Positions 8,565-17,801 are shown, counted from the stretch's first letter. The stretch is 64,000 bases of DNA from an uncultured bacterium (GCA_937910685.1 CALEMP010000204.1:1-64000), one strand, 5' to 3'. Notes: generated from the letters alone by a model not told the origin. Numbers and translations are program-made.

Positions 8565-10811
8565 TTAGGCGTCGGTGCTGTCCTTGGTCTTGGAGGACTC
8601 AATGGCCTCCAGAACTTGGCCGGGGTTCATGCCGATTTCCTCTGCGTCCACTTCCTCGCCGGAAACGGGGCGTTGGTAAAGGGGCAAGTCAAAGCCGTCC
8701 AGGTCCACGCCGCTGTCCTCGGCCTGCTGACCAAATCCAGGTTGGATCATTCGCATGCGATCAAGGCCAATGGTGTCGGCTGCTTCCATCTTCTTGTTGT
8801 AACTGATCTCCGCCAGGTCGGCGAAGTCCGCATCGTGCAGGATGTGGGGCGTCACGAAGAAGTAGAGCGCCGTGCGGTTCTCCGTGGTGGCGTCCCGCCG
8901 GAACAGGCGGCCGATAATGGGTAGGTCGCCCAGGAAGGGGATTTGGTCTCGGTTGTCCGAGCGGTTGTCGATCACGATACCGCCGATGACCATGGTGTCC
9001 CCATCGGGGATGTTGACTGTGGTGTCGATCTTGCGTTCCACCTGGGGCGGAGGGATCGGACCGGAGAATGACCCTTGGAAGGTCGAGATAGAAAGGAACA
9101 GGTCCAGGCGCAGGTAGCGGCTGGCACTGATGGAGGGGGAGATCTCCATGGTGATGCCCGCATCCTGGTAACCGGCGAAGTTCTCAGAGGTGGAGCCGAC
9201 TGTGCCAGTGGCCGTGACTGTGGTGGTGGGCTGGCGTTCGAGGGCTTCGACCCGCGCACTGCCGTTGTTGTTCACCAGAACACTAGGAACCGAGAGCACG
9301 TTGGAGTTGTCCTGCTCTTCGATCAGGGCCACCAGGAAGGGCAGGCTGAATTGGTCTCCGTCCAGGATGCCGGCGGTGATGCCGAACCCATTGTTGGGCA
9401 CGCGGCTGTCTGCGATGCCGTCCCCGTCCAGGTCTTCGAAGGCTGAGAGCCCAAAGTTGGTCACACCAAAGCCACCGGCTCCAGCACCCCCCGGAAGGTC
9501 TGCAAGGCCCAGTTCAACGCCAATGTCCAGGAAGTCCCGGCCAGTCAGCTCAATCAGGGCGGTTTCGATCAGCACCTGGGGTTGGCGCCGGTCGAGGCGC
9601 CGAATCAAGGAGATCAACTCCTCATAGCGTGTGCGGCTGGCGGCGATCAGGAGCGAGTTAGTCTCCGCATCCGGAACCACCACGAACTCGGTGCTTTGGC
9701 CGCCGCTTGCGCCGCCCCGTTGGCCTTGTACGTTTTGGCTCTGGCCCTGCTCAACCCGGCCTGCGTCCTGCAGGAACTCGTTGAGGGTTTCGGCTAGCTC
9801 TTCGGCTTTGACATTCTCCAAGGGGTAGATGTGGTAGGCAGCAGCGCGTTCCACAATGTCCACGTCAAGCTTGGCGACCAGTTCTTTGATCTGGGGCATT
9901 TCCTCGGGCATGGCCATGACCATCAAACGGTTGGTGCGCGGGTCCACGAGGATCTTTGCTTCGCCACCTGAGCCGGCGACCCGGGTGGTTGCCCCCTGCT
10001 GAGCGCGGGGAGCACCGGCGGCGCGCTGGCTTGCTTCCAACAGCTCGTCCACCAGGGAGGCGATTTCATCCGCCGCTGCGTATTCCAGTTGGATCACCTC
10101 AAAGACAGGTTGCTCTTCCTCGACCTTGGCGGCTTCGTCCACGATGCGCAACATGCGCGCCATGGCTACCACAGTGGAGCCAAAGCCGATGATGACCACC
10201 GAGTTACTGTTGCCCGCAGGCAACATGGAACCGTTGGCGTCTCCGGCGAACAGAGTTCGCAGGGTGTTGGTCAAGTTGCGCACGTCCGTGTTGGGCAAGC
10301 TGATCACCGTGGTGATGCGCGTGGCCGGTTGGGCGGCGTAATCGGGCAGATCTTCTTCTTCTACCAAAATACCGTCGGCCGAGGGCGTGCCCGCCCGTCC
10401 ACCCGCGCCAGCCAGTGCTTCGATTTGGATCACCGCCAAAGCACCTTCTCCCACCTTGGTGGTCACAAAGTCATTGATGAAAAGGATGATTTGGAAGAAG
10501 GAGTAGAAATCATCCTTCGGTACGACCTTGGTGCCCAGCAAGGTGATCGGCTTGGCGCTGAGCAACAGCTTGGTCTGATCGTCGTAGGTGAAGTTGATGT
10601 TGGTCACCAACTGGCAGGCCCGGACAAACTGTCCGAGGTTCATGCCATCTGTGGGACGCTCACCTTCTGGGAAGTTGATGATGAAGTTATCCCCGTCCGC
10701 TTGGATCGGAGGCACCGCGTCCTGGATCGCAGGAAGGGGGACCGGGGCGGAGGGAAGGGGGCTGACCGCAGGGGTCAAGGCCAGGAGTAGGGGTAGGAAG
10801 GCGTCGAGCAT
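8565..10811 (-). CDS. gspD: Type II secretion outer-membrane secretin GspD
   Basis: This forms the outer-membrane channel of the type II system. The 748-residue protein starts with a short hydrophobic signal (LPLLLALTPAV). It is followed by N0/N1-N3 ring-building modules, the last showing ETNSLLIAASRTRYEELI and RRQPQVLIETALIEL. The C-terminal secretin domain contains SVPSVLVNNNGSARV and the hallmark IPFLGDLPIIGRLFR, and ends with YFFVTPHIL. A Gly/Gln-rich linker lies near residues 355-375. It heads the operon; its promoter should lie in the 400-base gap shared divergently with nhaA. No gspC, K, L or M gene follows in the window. Confidence 0.95.
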   Translation of the reverse strand: MLDAFLPLLLALTPAVSPLPSAPVPLPAIQDAVPPIQADGDNFIINFPEGERPTDGMNLGQFVRACQLVTNINFTYDDQTKLLLSAKPITLLGTKVVPKDDFYSFFQIILFINDFVTTKVGEGALAVIQIEALAGAGGRAGTPSADGILVEEEDLPDYAAQPATRITTVISLPNTDVRNLTNTLRTLFAGDANGSMLPAGNSNSVVIIGFGSTVVAMARMLRIVDEAAKVEEEQPVFEVIQLEYAAADEIASLVDELLEASQRAAGAPRAQQGATTRVAGSGGEAKILVDPRTNRLMVMAMPEEMPQIKELVAKLDVDIVERAAAYHIYPLENVKAEELAETLNEFLQDAGRVEQGQSQNVQGQRGGASGGQSTEFVVVPDAETNSLLIAASRTRYEELISLIRRLDRRQPQVLIETALIELTGRDFLDIGVELGLADLPGGAGAGGFGVTNFGLSAFEDLDGDGIADSRVPNNGFGITAGILDGDQFSLPFLVALIEEQDNSNVLSVPSVLVNNNGSARVEALERQPTTTVTATGTVGSTSENFAGYQDAGITMEISPSISASRYLRLDLFLSISTFQGSFSGPIPPPQVERKIDTTVNIPDGDTMVIGGIVIDNRSDNRDQIPFLGDLPIIGRLFRRDATTENRTALYFFVTPHILHDADFADLAEISYNKKMEAADTIGLDRMRMIQPGFGQQAEDSGVDLDGFDLPLYQRPVSGEEVDAEEIGMNPGQVLEAIESSKTKDSTDA

Positions 10812-11211
10812 CAGGTCGATTGGCGCTTTGGCTTTGCAGGTGTGAGTCGTGGACTTGAAGTCTGTCCCGGGGCCATGGGGGCTCCGGGCGGCATTCTGAA
10901 GGCCCAGTGGGGGCGAGTCAACGCCCGGGCGGGATCCCTTCCGGGCTCTTGAGACGCTCCAGGCCTCAAAGTCTTCCCCTCATCCTGAGAAGAGGGGTCA
11001 AGAGAGGGCTTCCCAGGAGGGGATCTCGGGGACGAACCGAGGGGCCAACCCTCACGAATGGACCCTCGCTCGCGGAATTTATGCCCCTGACCCCGTGTCT
11101 AGGGCTTGCAGGGGCCCTCCGTGCGGGGCATTCTCTTCGCCCAGAATATGGCGTGACCTCGGAGTGCGCCTGTCTGGTTTCCTTTCCCGGTTGGCCCCAA
11201 GATCCAAAACC
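10812..11211. other. Gene-free divergent region between gspD and nhaA
   Basis: This 400-base stretch separates two divergent genes, so it should carry promoters for both the gsp operon and nhaA. No convincing -35/-10 pair or coding frame was identified. A small inverted repeat (CCCCTC at 10976-10981, GAGGGG at 10992-10997, 10-base loop) is present. In-frame codons upstream of nhaA from 11095 are open but have no family similarity and are not included in the gene. Confidence 0.5.
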
Positions 11212-12513
11212 ATGAGTTCCACCAAGCGCGGTTTCGTCAGCTACCTCCAAGAATTCTCGATTCCCTTGATCCTGGGAGTCATTGGCGCCCTCTTTGCCGC
11301 CAACCTGGCACCGGATTGGTACCACTACTGGTTTGGTACGGGACATGGGGAGGGGCCCGCAGTCTGGGAGCTACCCGGTCACATGACGGTCTTCGGCCAT
11401 CATCTGAATTTGCATTTCTTCATTAACGATGTGTTCATGGTCTTCTTCTTTGGCATCGCCGCGAAGGAGATCACCGAGGCCTGCCTGCCCGGCGGTTCTC
11501 TCAACCCTCCTAGAAAAGCAGTCAATCCCCTGATCGCCACCATTGGTGGAGTGGTTGGCCCGGTGGGATTTTTCTTCCTGGCGATGACGGCTATTGGGCC
11601 GGAGGGCTTTGGAGCGGAACCCGGCGATTGGGGCGAGTACCTCAGGGGCTGGGGCATTCCCACCGCCACGGACATTGCCCTTGCATGGCTGGTGGCCCGC
11701 ACGGTGTTCGGCGCGGGACACCCGGCGATCAACTTCCTGTTGCTGCTTGCGGTGGCAGATGACGCGATTGGCCTGGGAATCATCGCGATCTTCTACGGAG
11801 ACCCGGCGGCCCCCGCGCGCCCCGAATTTCTGGGACTGGTCGTGGCCGGAATGGCCTTGGCCTTCGCCCTGCGGCGCTCTTCCGTGCGCGCATGGTGGCC
11901 CTACATTTTCCTTGCGGGGGGCCTGAGTTGGTGCGGCCTGATGATGGCGCATCTGCATGCGGCCCTGGCCCTCGTGCCCATCGTTCCGTTCTTGCCTGCA
12001 CCCAGGCGAGACACGGGCCTGTTCACCGCGGACGACGAAGTGGACGTGATGGGCGAGAAAACCGCCGAGGACCTGGGGATGCATCACTCGACCCTGGAAA
12101 ACTACGAGCACCAGACCAAACTTTTCGTGGACTTTGGGCTGTTCTTCTTTGCCATGGGCAACGCGGGGGTTGCATTCGGCTCCCTCGGCCTCATGACCTG
12201 GGTTATTTTCGCCAGCCTGTTGATAGGCAAGACCGTCGGCGTTGTGGGCTTCGGCGTGTTTGCTAAGGCTCTTGGGTTCCCGCTTCCCACGGGTATGGCC
12301 ATGAAGGATCTCTTCCTGGCGGGCATGATCGCCGGCCTGGGATTGACCGTGGCGCTCTTCGTGGCGGGTGCGGCCTATGGCAAGACCCAAGTCGCGGGCA
12401 TCGACCTGGAGGGTCAGGCCAAAATGGGCGCCCTGTTCTCGGGGGGCATCGCTTTCCTGGCCATTGTGGCGGGCAAACTATTGAAAGCGAAGCGAACGGA
12501 AGAGGACTCCTGA
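11212..12513 (+). CDS. nhaA: Na+/H+ antiporter NhaA
   Basis: This inner-membrane antiporter exchanges internal Na+ for external protons. The 433-residue protein has about eleven hydrophobic helices. The key ion-binding pair is present as VADDAIG, with Asp183-Asp184 matching the two adjacent aspartates of NhaA helix V. TATDIALAWLVARTVFGAGHP is the conserved stretch before it. FFINDVFMVFFFGIAAKEI near the N-terminus and the final LFVAGAAYG helix are also family-typical. The ATG at 11212 is preferred over a GTG at 11095, because the added 39 residues are not family-like. The acidic loop (DDEVDVMGEKTAEDLG) is longer than in E. coli and resembles the NhaA subgroup of marine bacteria. Confidence 0.93.
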   Translation: MSSTKRGFVSYLQEFSIPLILGVIGALFAANLAPDWYHYWFGTGHGEGPAVWELPGHMTVFGHHLNLHFFINDVFMVFFFGIAAKEITEACLPGGSLNPPRKAVNPLIATIGGVVGPVGFFFLAMTAIGPEGFGAEPGDWGEYLRGWGIPTATDIALAWLVARTVFGAGHPAINFLLLLAVADDAIGLGIIAIFYGDPAAPARPEFLGLVVAGMALAFALRRSSVRAWWPYIFLAGGLSWCGLMMAHLHAALALVPIVPFLPAPRRDTGLFTADDEVDVMGEKTAEDLGMHHSTLENYEHQTKLFVDFGLFFFAMGNAGVAFGSLGLMTWVIFASLLIGKTVGVVGFGVFAKALGFPLPTGMAMKDLFLAGMIAGLGLTVALFVAGAAYGKTQVAGIDLEGQAKMGALFSGGIAFLAIVAGKLLKAKRTEEDS

Positions 12514-12708
12514 GGGCCTGGGGCGCCCTTTTTGCCAGGGGGGGCCCTCTCCAGGCAGAACGGGGCTCCTGTCCGGTGGGGAGCTCGGTTCCCCTCCGGG
12601 GGGTGTTCTCACCTGGCGCGAGTGGGTTAGGATATGGGCCCAAAGGGAGCGCCCACGGGCCCAGAGCTCCATGTGTCTCCCTCCCGCGATCGTGCCCACA
12701 CACTTCTC

Positions 12709-13182
12709 ATGCATCTCTCTGACATTTTGACCCCAAAGGACCTGCTGCTGGGTTTTAACCCGGGAGACAAGTGGAACGGGATTCGAATCTTGCTCGAGGC
12801 CGTTGTGGCCCAGGGGCATCTACCCAAAGAGGCCGAGGCCGAAGTTTTGCAAGCGGTGCTCGACCGTGAGCACTCCATGTCCACGGGTATGGAAGATGGC
12901 ATAGCGATTCCCCATGCCGCAGTGGATGCAGTAGACCACGTGGTCGCCGCCGTGGGACTTGTGTCCCCGGACGCGGACCTGGACTTCGATGCGGTGGACG
13001 GGCTGCCGACCCAAGTCGCCGTCCTGTTGATTATCCCGCGGGAAGAAAAGATGCTGCACATCCGCACCATGGCCGAGGTCGCCAGAACCTTTGGAGACCA
13101 AGAGTTGCTGGCGCGACTGGTGGCCTGCAAGGACCAAGATGAAGCCTTCACGCTTTTGACCTCCGCCGCGCACACTTCCTGA
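12709..13182 (+). CDS. PTS EIIA type-2 (PtsN/fructose-like) domain protein
   Basis: This 157-residue cytosolic protein is a single EIIA type-2 domain, the phosphate-accepting module of phosphotransferase systems. MHLSDILTPK opens the fold; GMEDGIAIPHA carries the phosphorylatable His69. The C-terminal LLTSAAHT fits the family end. No EIIB or EIIC gene is nearby, which argues for a regulatory PtsN-like role rather than sugar uptake. The start at 12709 gives the family N-terminus; an in-frame ATG at 12634 would add 25 unrelated residues. Its stop overlaps the next start as TGATG, so translation of the membrane/spermidine-synthase protein is probably coupled. Confidence 0.85.
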   Translation: MHLSDILTPKDLLLGFNPGDKWNGIRILLEAVVAQGHLPKEAEAEVLQAVLDREHSMSTGMEDGIAIPHAAVDAVDHVVAAVGLVSPDADLDFDAVDGLPTQVAVLLIIPREEKMLHIRTMAEVARTFGDQELLARLVACKDQDEAFTLLTSAAHTS

Positions 13183-15881
13183 TGGAATCCCACGTGGCCC
13201 GGCGGGGCTCTTCTTTGGCCCTGGGAACCTCGGCGTTCCTAGCAGGGGCCTCTGGCATGATGACCCAGCGTCTTGGCCTGTCGGCTTTGGACTTGTCCCT
13301 GGGCGCAGGGCTCGGAGCTGCCACGGGGCTCGCGCTTTACTTGGCCAGTTGGGCCCTTGGGGCCTGGCGCGCGGGGCGTCTGGCGGTGCGGGGAAACATG
13401 TTGCTCGTGGGTCTTGCAGCCGCAGGTAGTACGGGTCTTTTGGGTTGGAGCGTTGGGCGTGGAGCTTGGCTGAGCCTTGCGTGCTTGTTCCTAGCGGGCT
13501 TTTGTCAGGGCATGTTCCTGCCCCTTTTGGCGCGCCGGCGCGGGCCCCATGGGATCCCGCAGCTTTGGGCATTGAACTTGCTCGGTGCGGTTCTCGGCTT
13601 GGTCCTATTGGGGGAGTGGGCGGCGGGGAGCTTTGGGATTTGGGGACTCGGTTCTGCGGGTCTGCTGGCCGCACTGTTGGCGGGAATGTCCTCCCATTGG
13701 ATTGCACTGCCAGGGGTGGCGGAAAAAACCAGGCCATCCCAAGGGGACGGGGAACTCGAAACCGAACAGTCCGGCGCTGCGGCTCTTTCGAGTCGGGGGG
13801 CCGCAGGCATCGTGGTGCTGGCGACTCTCTTGACCGCCCTCTCGGAAAGCGTTCTGTTGCGCTTGGGGGCCTTGGACTTGGGTTCTATGCACGCCGCAAC
13901 GGGACATGCTCTGGGTGGCGCGTTGGGGGCGCTGGCCTTGGGAGCTTGGCTCTTGCCCCGTTGGTTACCCAGTGGGAAAAGTGGGCCCCTGGTTTGTTTG
14001 CTGCTCGCCGTGCTGGCCCACGGCCTTTGGTTTTGGCCGAGCTTTCATGTTGGGGTCGAGGAACTTTACCGCTGGAAATCCGACGGGCTCGGGGGACTCT
14101 TGGGGGGCGTCATGTTGGCCTCACCCCTGCTGCCCTTGGGGGCGCTGGTGCCCACGGTTCACCGGGCTCTTGAGGGGGAGAGCGGTCGACGCCTGGGAGA
14201 CATGTTGTTGCCCGAGGCCCTTGGGGCGTTCTTGGTCTTGCCGTTGCTTTGGCTGGGGTCTGGATTTTTTGGTGCCCAAGGTTTTCTAGTGCTTTGCGCC
14301 GGCCTGTTGGTGATTCTGGCCTGGGGTTTGAATCACCGGGGCGTGGCCTCTTGGGCTGGGCTTGCGGCCATAGGCTTAGGGTTGCTGCCCGCACCCAGCC
14401 TGCAGACTCCGACCCTCAGACGCAGCGAGTTTCAGTTGCTGTCCCACACGAATGGGCCGCACTTTACCGTGGCCGTGGTAGAGGATCAGTTGCGCGGGGA
14501 GCGAACCCTTTTGACCGACGGCTTTCGGGCCACCGCCACGGGGGCTGACTATCACTACATGCGGGCCCTTGGGCACCTGCCCGCGATCTTGCACCCCGCT
14601 CCTAGGCGGTCGGCGGTCTTGGCCTTTGGTACGGGGACAACGGCCGGTGCCCTAGCCATGCACCCCGAGGTAGAGGAACTGCACATTCTGGAACTCTCCG
14701 CCGCGGTGATCGATCAGGCGTCGTTCTTCGCCCAGGTGAATCGCAGCGTCTTGCAAGATCCGCGGGTACGCCTCAGGTTGGGAGATGGCCGCCGTTCGCT
14801 CTCGGAGATGGAGGGCGAACTCGACCTCTTGACCATGGAGCCCCTGCTGCCCGATGCACCCGGCGCGGTGTATCTCTACACCGAAGAGTTTTATCGAATT
14901 GCTCGCGAAGCCTTAGCCCCAGGAGGGATTCTTTGTCAGTGGGTGCCACCCCACGCCCTGCAGCCCAAAACCTGCCGAGCGGTGATGGGGGCCTTTGCCA
15001 GCTCGTTTCCTTGGGCCGGGGTATTCCAATACGGCAGCCAGTGGATTTTGATCGGTGCAGAGCAAGCGCCGCCGCTTACCGCCAGCAACTTTCCCACCGA
15101 AGGCGCCCTGCACGCAGCCCTCACGCGCCTGGGATTGCACGATCCCGCTGGGGTTGCGGCTCACTATTGGGTTCTATGTCCCCAAGCCCTGGCGTCCGAG
15201 CGCGCTCTGACGGATTGGGACCCATGGATCCTGCACCGTGGACAATTCAGCGGTGCGGAGGTCTTGAGTTGGTTGCCCGAGAACATGGCCTGGCTGCGGT
15301 CCCAACCCCAACAGTTACCCGGGGTTTGGTCCTTGGTTCTGTCGGCCAAAGATCTGCAGCGACGGGAAGCGCTTTCCTGCGCCCGTCTTGGGCGCGAGTT
15401 GATGAGCGCACGTCGAGCCCGTATGGGAGGCGCGACCCTTTCGGAACAGGTGCTCGATGAGGGCACGGGTCAGAGCCTGGAATCCGTGCTGGCCCTGGCT
15501 CAAACCTGTGGCCCAGAGGATCCCGAGGTGCTGGGGTTGGTGAATGAGGTGAACTTCCAAGGGAGCTTTTCCCTGGGACTTGGATTGTTGGCCAGTGGAA
15601 AACCCGACCAGTCCCTTGAGGTGCTCTTGGGGGCGGCTGAGGCCAAGCCCCGACGTTCGGATGTGCACCTAGGGGTTGCCCTGGCGGCGGAAGGCATGGG
15701 ATCCCACGGTTTGGCCCTTGCGGCGATCAACAAGGCCTTGGGACAGTGTCCGGGCTTGTTGGAGAGTCGAGCCGGTCAGAAAATCACGGGCCTTGCGCCC
15801 GTGGAAACCGCCAGCTTGCTGCGGCGGGTCTTAGAACAGGCTAAACCCAATCCTGAAGGCGCTGCTTCAGGAACACGCTGA
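13182..15881 (+). CDS. Membrane protein with spermidine-synthase-like domain and TPR tail
   Basis: This 899-residue protein has three parts. Residues 1-400 are about a dozen hydrophobic helices of the kind seen in fused MFS/spermidine-synthase proteins. Residues 415-620 carry a spermidine-synthase-like Rossmann fold: DYHYMRALGHLPAIL, AFGTGTTAGALA for the nucleotide site, LHILELSAAVID, and LRLGDGRRSL. From about 690 the chain is helical with TPR-like repeats. The usual catalytic Asp region reads TMEPLLPD, so true aminopropyl transfer is uncertain. The start overlaps the upstream EIIA stop by one base. The last 41 bases overlap the convergent gene at 15841-16932. Its product and substrate are unknown. 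Confidence 0.8.
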   Translation: MESHVARRGSSLALGTSAFLAGASGMMTQRLGLSALDLSLGAGLGAATGLALYLASWALGAWRAGRLAVRGNMLLVGLAAAGSTGLLGWSVGRGAWLSLACLFLAGFCQGMFLPLLARRRGPHGIPQLWALNLLGAVLGLVLLGEWAAGSFGIWGLGSAGLLAALLAGMSSHWIALPGVAEKTRPSQGDGELETEQSGAAALSSRGAAGIVVLATLLTALSESVLLRLGALDLGSMHAATGHALGGALGALALGAWLLPRWLPSGKSGPLVCLLLAVLAHGLWFWPSFHVGVEELYRWKSDGLGGLLGGVMLASPLLPLGALVPTVHRALEGESGRRLGDMLLPEALGAFLVLPLLWLGSGFFGAQGFLVLCAGLLVILAWGLNHRGVASWAGLAAIGLGLLPAPSLQTPTLRRSEFQLLSHTNGPHFTVAVVEDQLRGERTLLTDGFRATATGADYHYMRALGHLPAILHPAPRRSAVLAFGTGTTAGALAMHPEVEELHILELSAAVIDQASFFAQVNRSVLQDPRVRLRLGDGRRSLSEMEGELDLLTMEPLLPDAPGAVYLYTEEFYRIAREALAPGGILCQWVPPHALQPKTCRAVMGAFASSFPWAGVFQYGSQWILIGAEQAPPLTASNFPTEGALHAALTRLGLHDPAGVAAHYWVLCPQALASERALTDWDPWILHRGQFSGAEVLSWLPENMAWLRSQPQQLPGVWSLVLSAKDLQRREALSCARLGRELMSARRARMGGATLSEQVLDEGTGQSLESVLALAQTCGPEDPEVLGLVNEVNFQGSFSLGLGLLASGKPDQSLEVLLGAAEAKPRRSDVHLGVALAAEGMGSHGLALAAINKALGQCPGLLESRAGQKITGLAPVETASLLRRVLEQAKPNPEGAASGTR

Positions 15882-16932
15882 TCGCGTCTCTTGTTTGGCG
15901 GTATTGCTTGAGGGATCCGCCGAAGGGATCGGGGACATCTTGGCCCTCGGGGGAAAGCAACTCCACCGTGGGGCCTTGCCCCGCTGGCATTTCAGACAAG
16001 AGGACCTGCATGTGGGAGCGGGTCATGCAGTAGATCCGGTCCATGGCCATGACTCGCTCGATGGTTGCAGCTTGGGAGCGGTGCTCGATCAAGCTGAGCC
16101 CCTGTTCCGCAAGGGCCACGCAGGAATGTTCGCTGGGTTCCATGCCGTCCATTGCGCTCACGCCCATGGACATCACTTTGAAGCCGAAGGACTCGGGATT
16201 GGTGCGAAGGGTTTCCCTCAAGAGCGATCGTGTGAGGCCCTCTGCCATGGGGGATCGGCAGGTGTTCCCGGTGCAAACCATGGCGATCTTGAGGCCGGCG
16301 GTTTGTTGGAGGTTGGTGAGCGAAAGCAGTCCTTCTCGCATCAGTTCAAACTGGCCAGGCCCGACTCGCAAAACGCTGGAATCCTGGCCCTTGCCGATTG
16401 GTCCCCCGTCCAAAACTAAATCCGGCGGGGAGGTCAATCCCGCCTGGGCGTCCTCCGCATTCAAGGCGGCGGGGGAGCCCGAAGGGTTGGCGCTGGTGGC
16501 GACGATTGGAAAAGGTGCGCTCTTGAGCAAGGCTAAGGTTCCCCGATGGGCCGGCACGCGCACGCCCACCCATTCCCCCTGGAGGATTTGTGAAAGGTCC
16601 CGTCCAGCGGTTGGATTGGGACAGGGGCGCACGAGGGTTAGTGGGCCCGGCCAATAGCGTTGGGTCAGGCGTCCCATCAAGCTCGGCCATGGGCTGCCCT
16701 CTCGGGCATCGGCCGCGCTGGGGGCGTGCCAGGTGAACGGGTGATCGGCTCCGCGGCCCTTGATGGCCCTCAAGCGTTCGAGGGCGCCGGTGTGATCTGC
16801 CCGGGCAGCGAGGCCATAGACCGTTTCAGTGGGGAAGACCACGATGCCCCCTTCCTCAAGGATCTTGAGGGCGGTTTGCAGGGTCTTGGCACCTGGGGAG
16901 GTGCTGTCGGGGAGGTCGAGGGTCTGAATCAC
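15841..16932 (-). CDS. TsaC/Sua5 domain fused to YwlE-like low-molecular-weight phosphatase
   Basis: Residues 1-205 are a Sua5/YciO/YrdC domain (VVFPTETVYGLAARA, IKGRGADHPF, ATSANPSG), which makes threonylcarbamoyl-AMP for the t6A37 modification of ANN-decoding tRNAs. Residues 214-363 are a low-molecular-weight phosphatase: P-loop C220-TGNTC-R226-S and the general-acid loop VPDPFGG. The P-loop has Thr at position 224 (GNT); in Bacillus YwlE the same Thr gives protein-arginine phosphatase specificity, while tyrosine phosphatases usually have Ile. In Bacillus the genes for these two functions (ywlC, ywlE) lie close together, so this is a fusion of known neighbours. The start is GTG at 16932. 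The 3' end overlaps the convergent gene by 41 bases. Confidence 0.88.
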   Translation of the reverse strand: MIQTLDLPDSTSPGAKTLQTALKILEEGGIVVFPTETVYGLAARADHTGALERLRAIKGRGADHPFTWHAPSAADAREGSPWPSLMGRLTQRYWPGPLTLVRPCPNPTAGRDLSQILQGEWVGVRVPAHRGTLALLKSAPFPIVATSANPSGSPAALNAEDAQAGLTSPPDLVLDGGPIGKGQDSSVLRVGPGQFELMREGLLSLTNLQQTAGLKIAMVCTGNTCRSPMAEGLTRSLLRETLRTNPESFGFKVMSMGVSAMDGMEPSEHSCVALAEQGLSLIEHRSQAATIERVMAMDRIYCMTRSHMQVLLSEMPAGQGPTVELLSPEGQDVPDPFGGSLKQYRQTRDAISVFLKQRLQDWV

Positions 16933-17018
16933 AGGTGCGGAGGGGATGGGTGTGGGCTAGCCTATCGCCTTCACGGGGCCAAACGAAGCCCCTTGGCCCT
17001 CCCCTTGGCTTATCCCGC

Positions 17019-17798
17019 GTGTCCAGCACTCCCAGCGAATCCTTCCCCCAGAGCACCTCGAAAGAGGAGCTACTGACCCGTTTGGCCCGGGGACTGGCCC
17101 ATGAGATCAGGAATCCGCTCTCGACCATGGCGATCAACCTGACCTTGCTGGAGGAGGAATTCACCCGCGCGGGGGAGGATGACCCTCGTTCTCGCAGGGC
17201 CTCTAAGCGGGTGCGCACCCTGCAACGGGAGGTCAGTCGGCTGGAGGGGATCTTGGGCGACTTTTTGCACTACGCCCGGGGCGGGATGGTCAATCGCCAG
17301 CCCGGAGATTTGGTCGCCTTTGTGCATGAGGTTTTGGAGTTCATGGAGCCCGAGCATCGCACCCATGAGATTCGCGTGCTTTCCGATTTGGAAAGTGGCT
17401 TGCCGTTGGTGCTCTTGGATGGGGGCGTCCTGCGTCAGGTTCTGATCAATCTGCTGGTCAACGCCCGTCAAGCCATGCCTGGCGGGGGCGAGCTGATCCT
17501 GCAAGTGCGCCGGGTGGGCCCACGCGCCCAGTTGGTGATCACTGATACGGGAGTGGGCATGGATCCAGAGGAACTCGAGCATTGCTTTGATCTGTATTGG
17601 TCCACCAAGCGCGATGGGACGGGCCTGGGCCTGTCCACCGTACGCCGCATCATCTTGCAACACGAGGGCACCATTGGCGTGGTCAGCGAAAAAGGTCGCG
17701 GGACGAGTTTCACCATCACCCTCCCTCTGGTACAAGAGGTGACAGGGTCACGGGAAGTCGAGGAAAGCGATCGGAGCCCCGAAGGGGAGCAGGAGTAA
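17019..17798 (+). CDS. Cytosolic sensor histidine kinase (NtrB-like)
   Basis: This short kinase (about 259 residues) has no transmembrane segment or PAS domain. The H-box is LARGLAHEIRNPLSTM, with phospho-acceptor His28. The N-box is LINLLVNARQAMPGGG, G1 is DTGVGMDPEE, and G2 is GTGLGLSTVRRI. It ends three bases before the response regulator gene, which it presumably phosphorylates. The start is uncertain. GTG at 17019 leaves a 20-residue leader before the dimerisation helix, while GTG at 16935 would add 28 Arg/Gly/Pro-rich residues that do not look conserved. The missing sensor domain means the signal is probably delivered by a partner protein or by an internal ligand. Confidence 0.88.
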   Translation: MSSTPSESFPQSTSKEELLTRLARGLAHEIRNPLSTMAINLTLLEEEFTRAGEDDPRSRRASKRVRTLQREVSRLEGILGDFLHYARGGMVNRQPGDLVAFVHEVLEFMEPEHRTHEIRVLSDLESGLPLVLLDGGVLRQVLINLLVNARQAMPGGGELILQVRRVGPRAQLVITDTGVGMDPEELEHCFDLYWSTKRDGTGLGLSTVRRIILQHEGTIGVVSEKGRGTSFTITLPLVQEVTGSREVEESDRSPEGEQE

Positions 17799-17801
17799 GA
17801 C

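Noticed and set aside
11371-12390. Long antisense frame over nhaA
   Set aside because: NhaA is unmistakable on the plus strand; the antisense product is low-complexity and has no family features.
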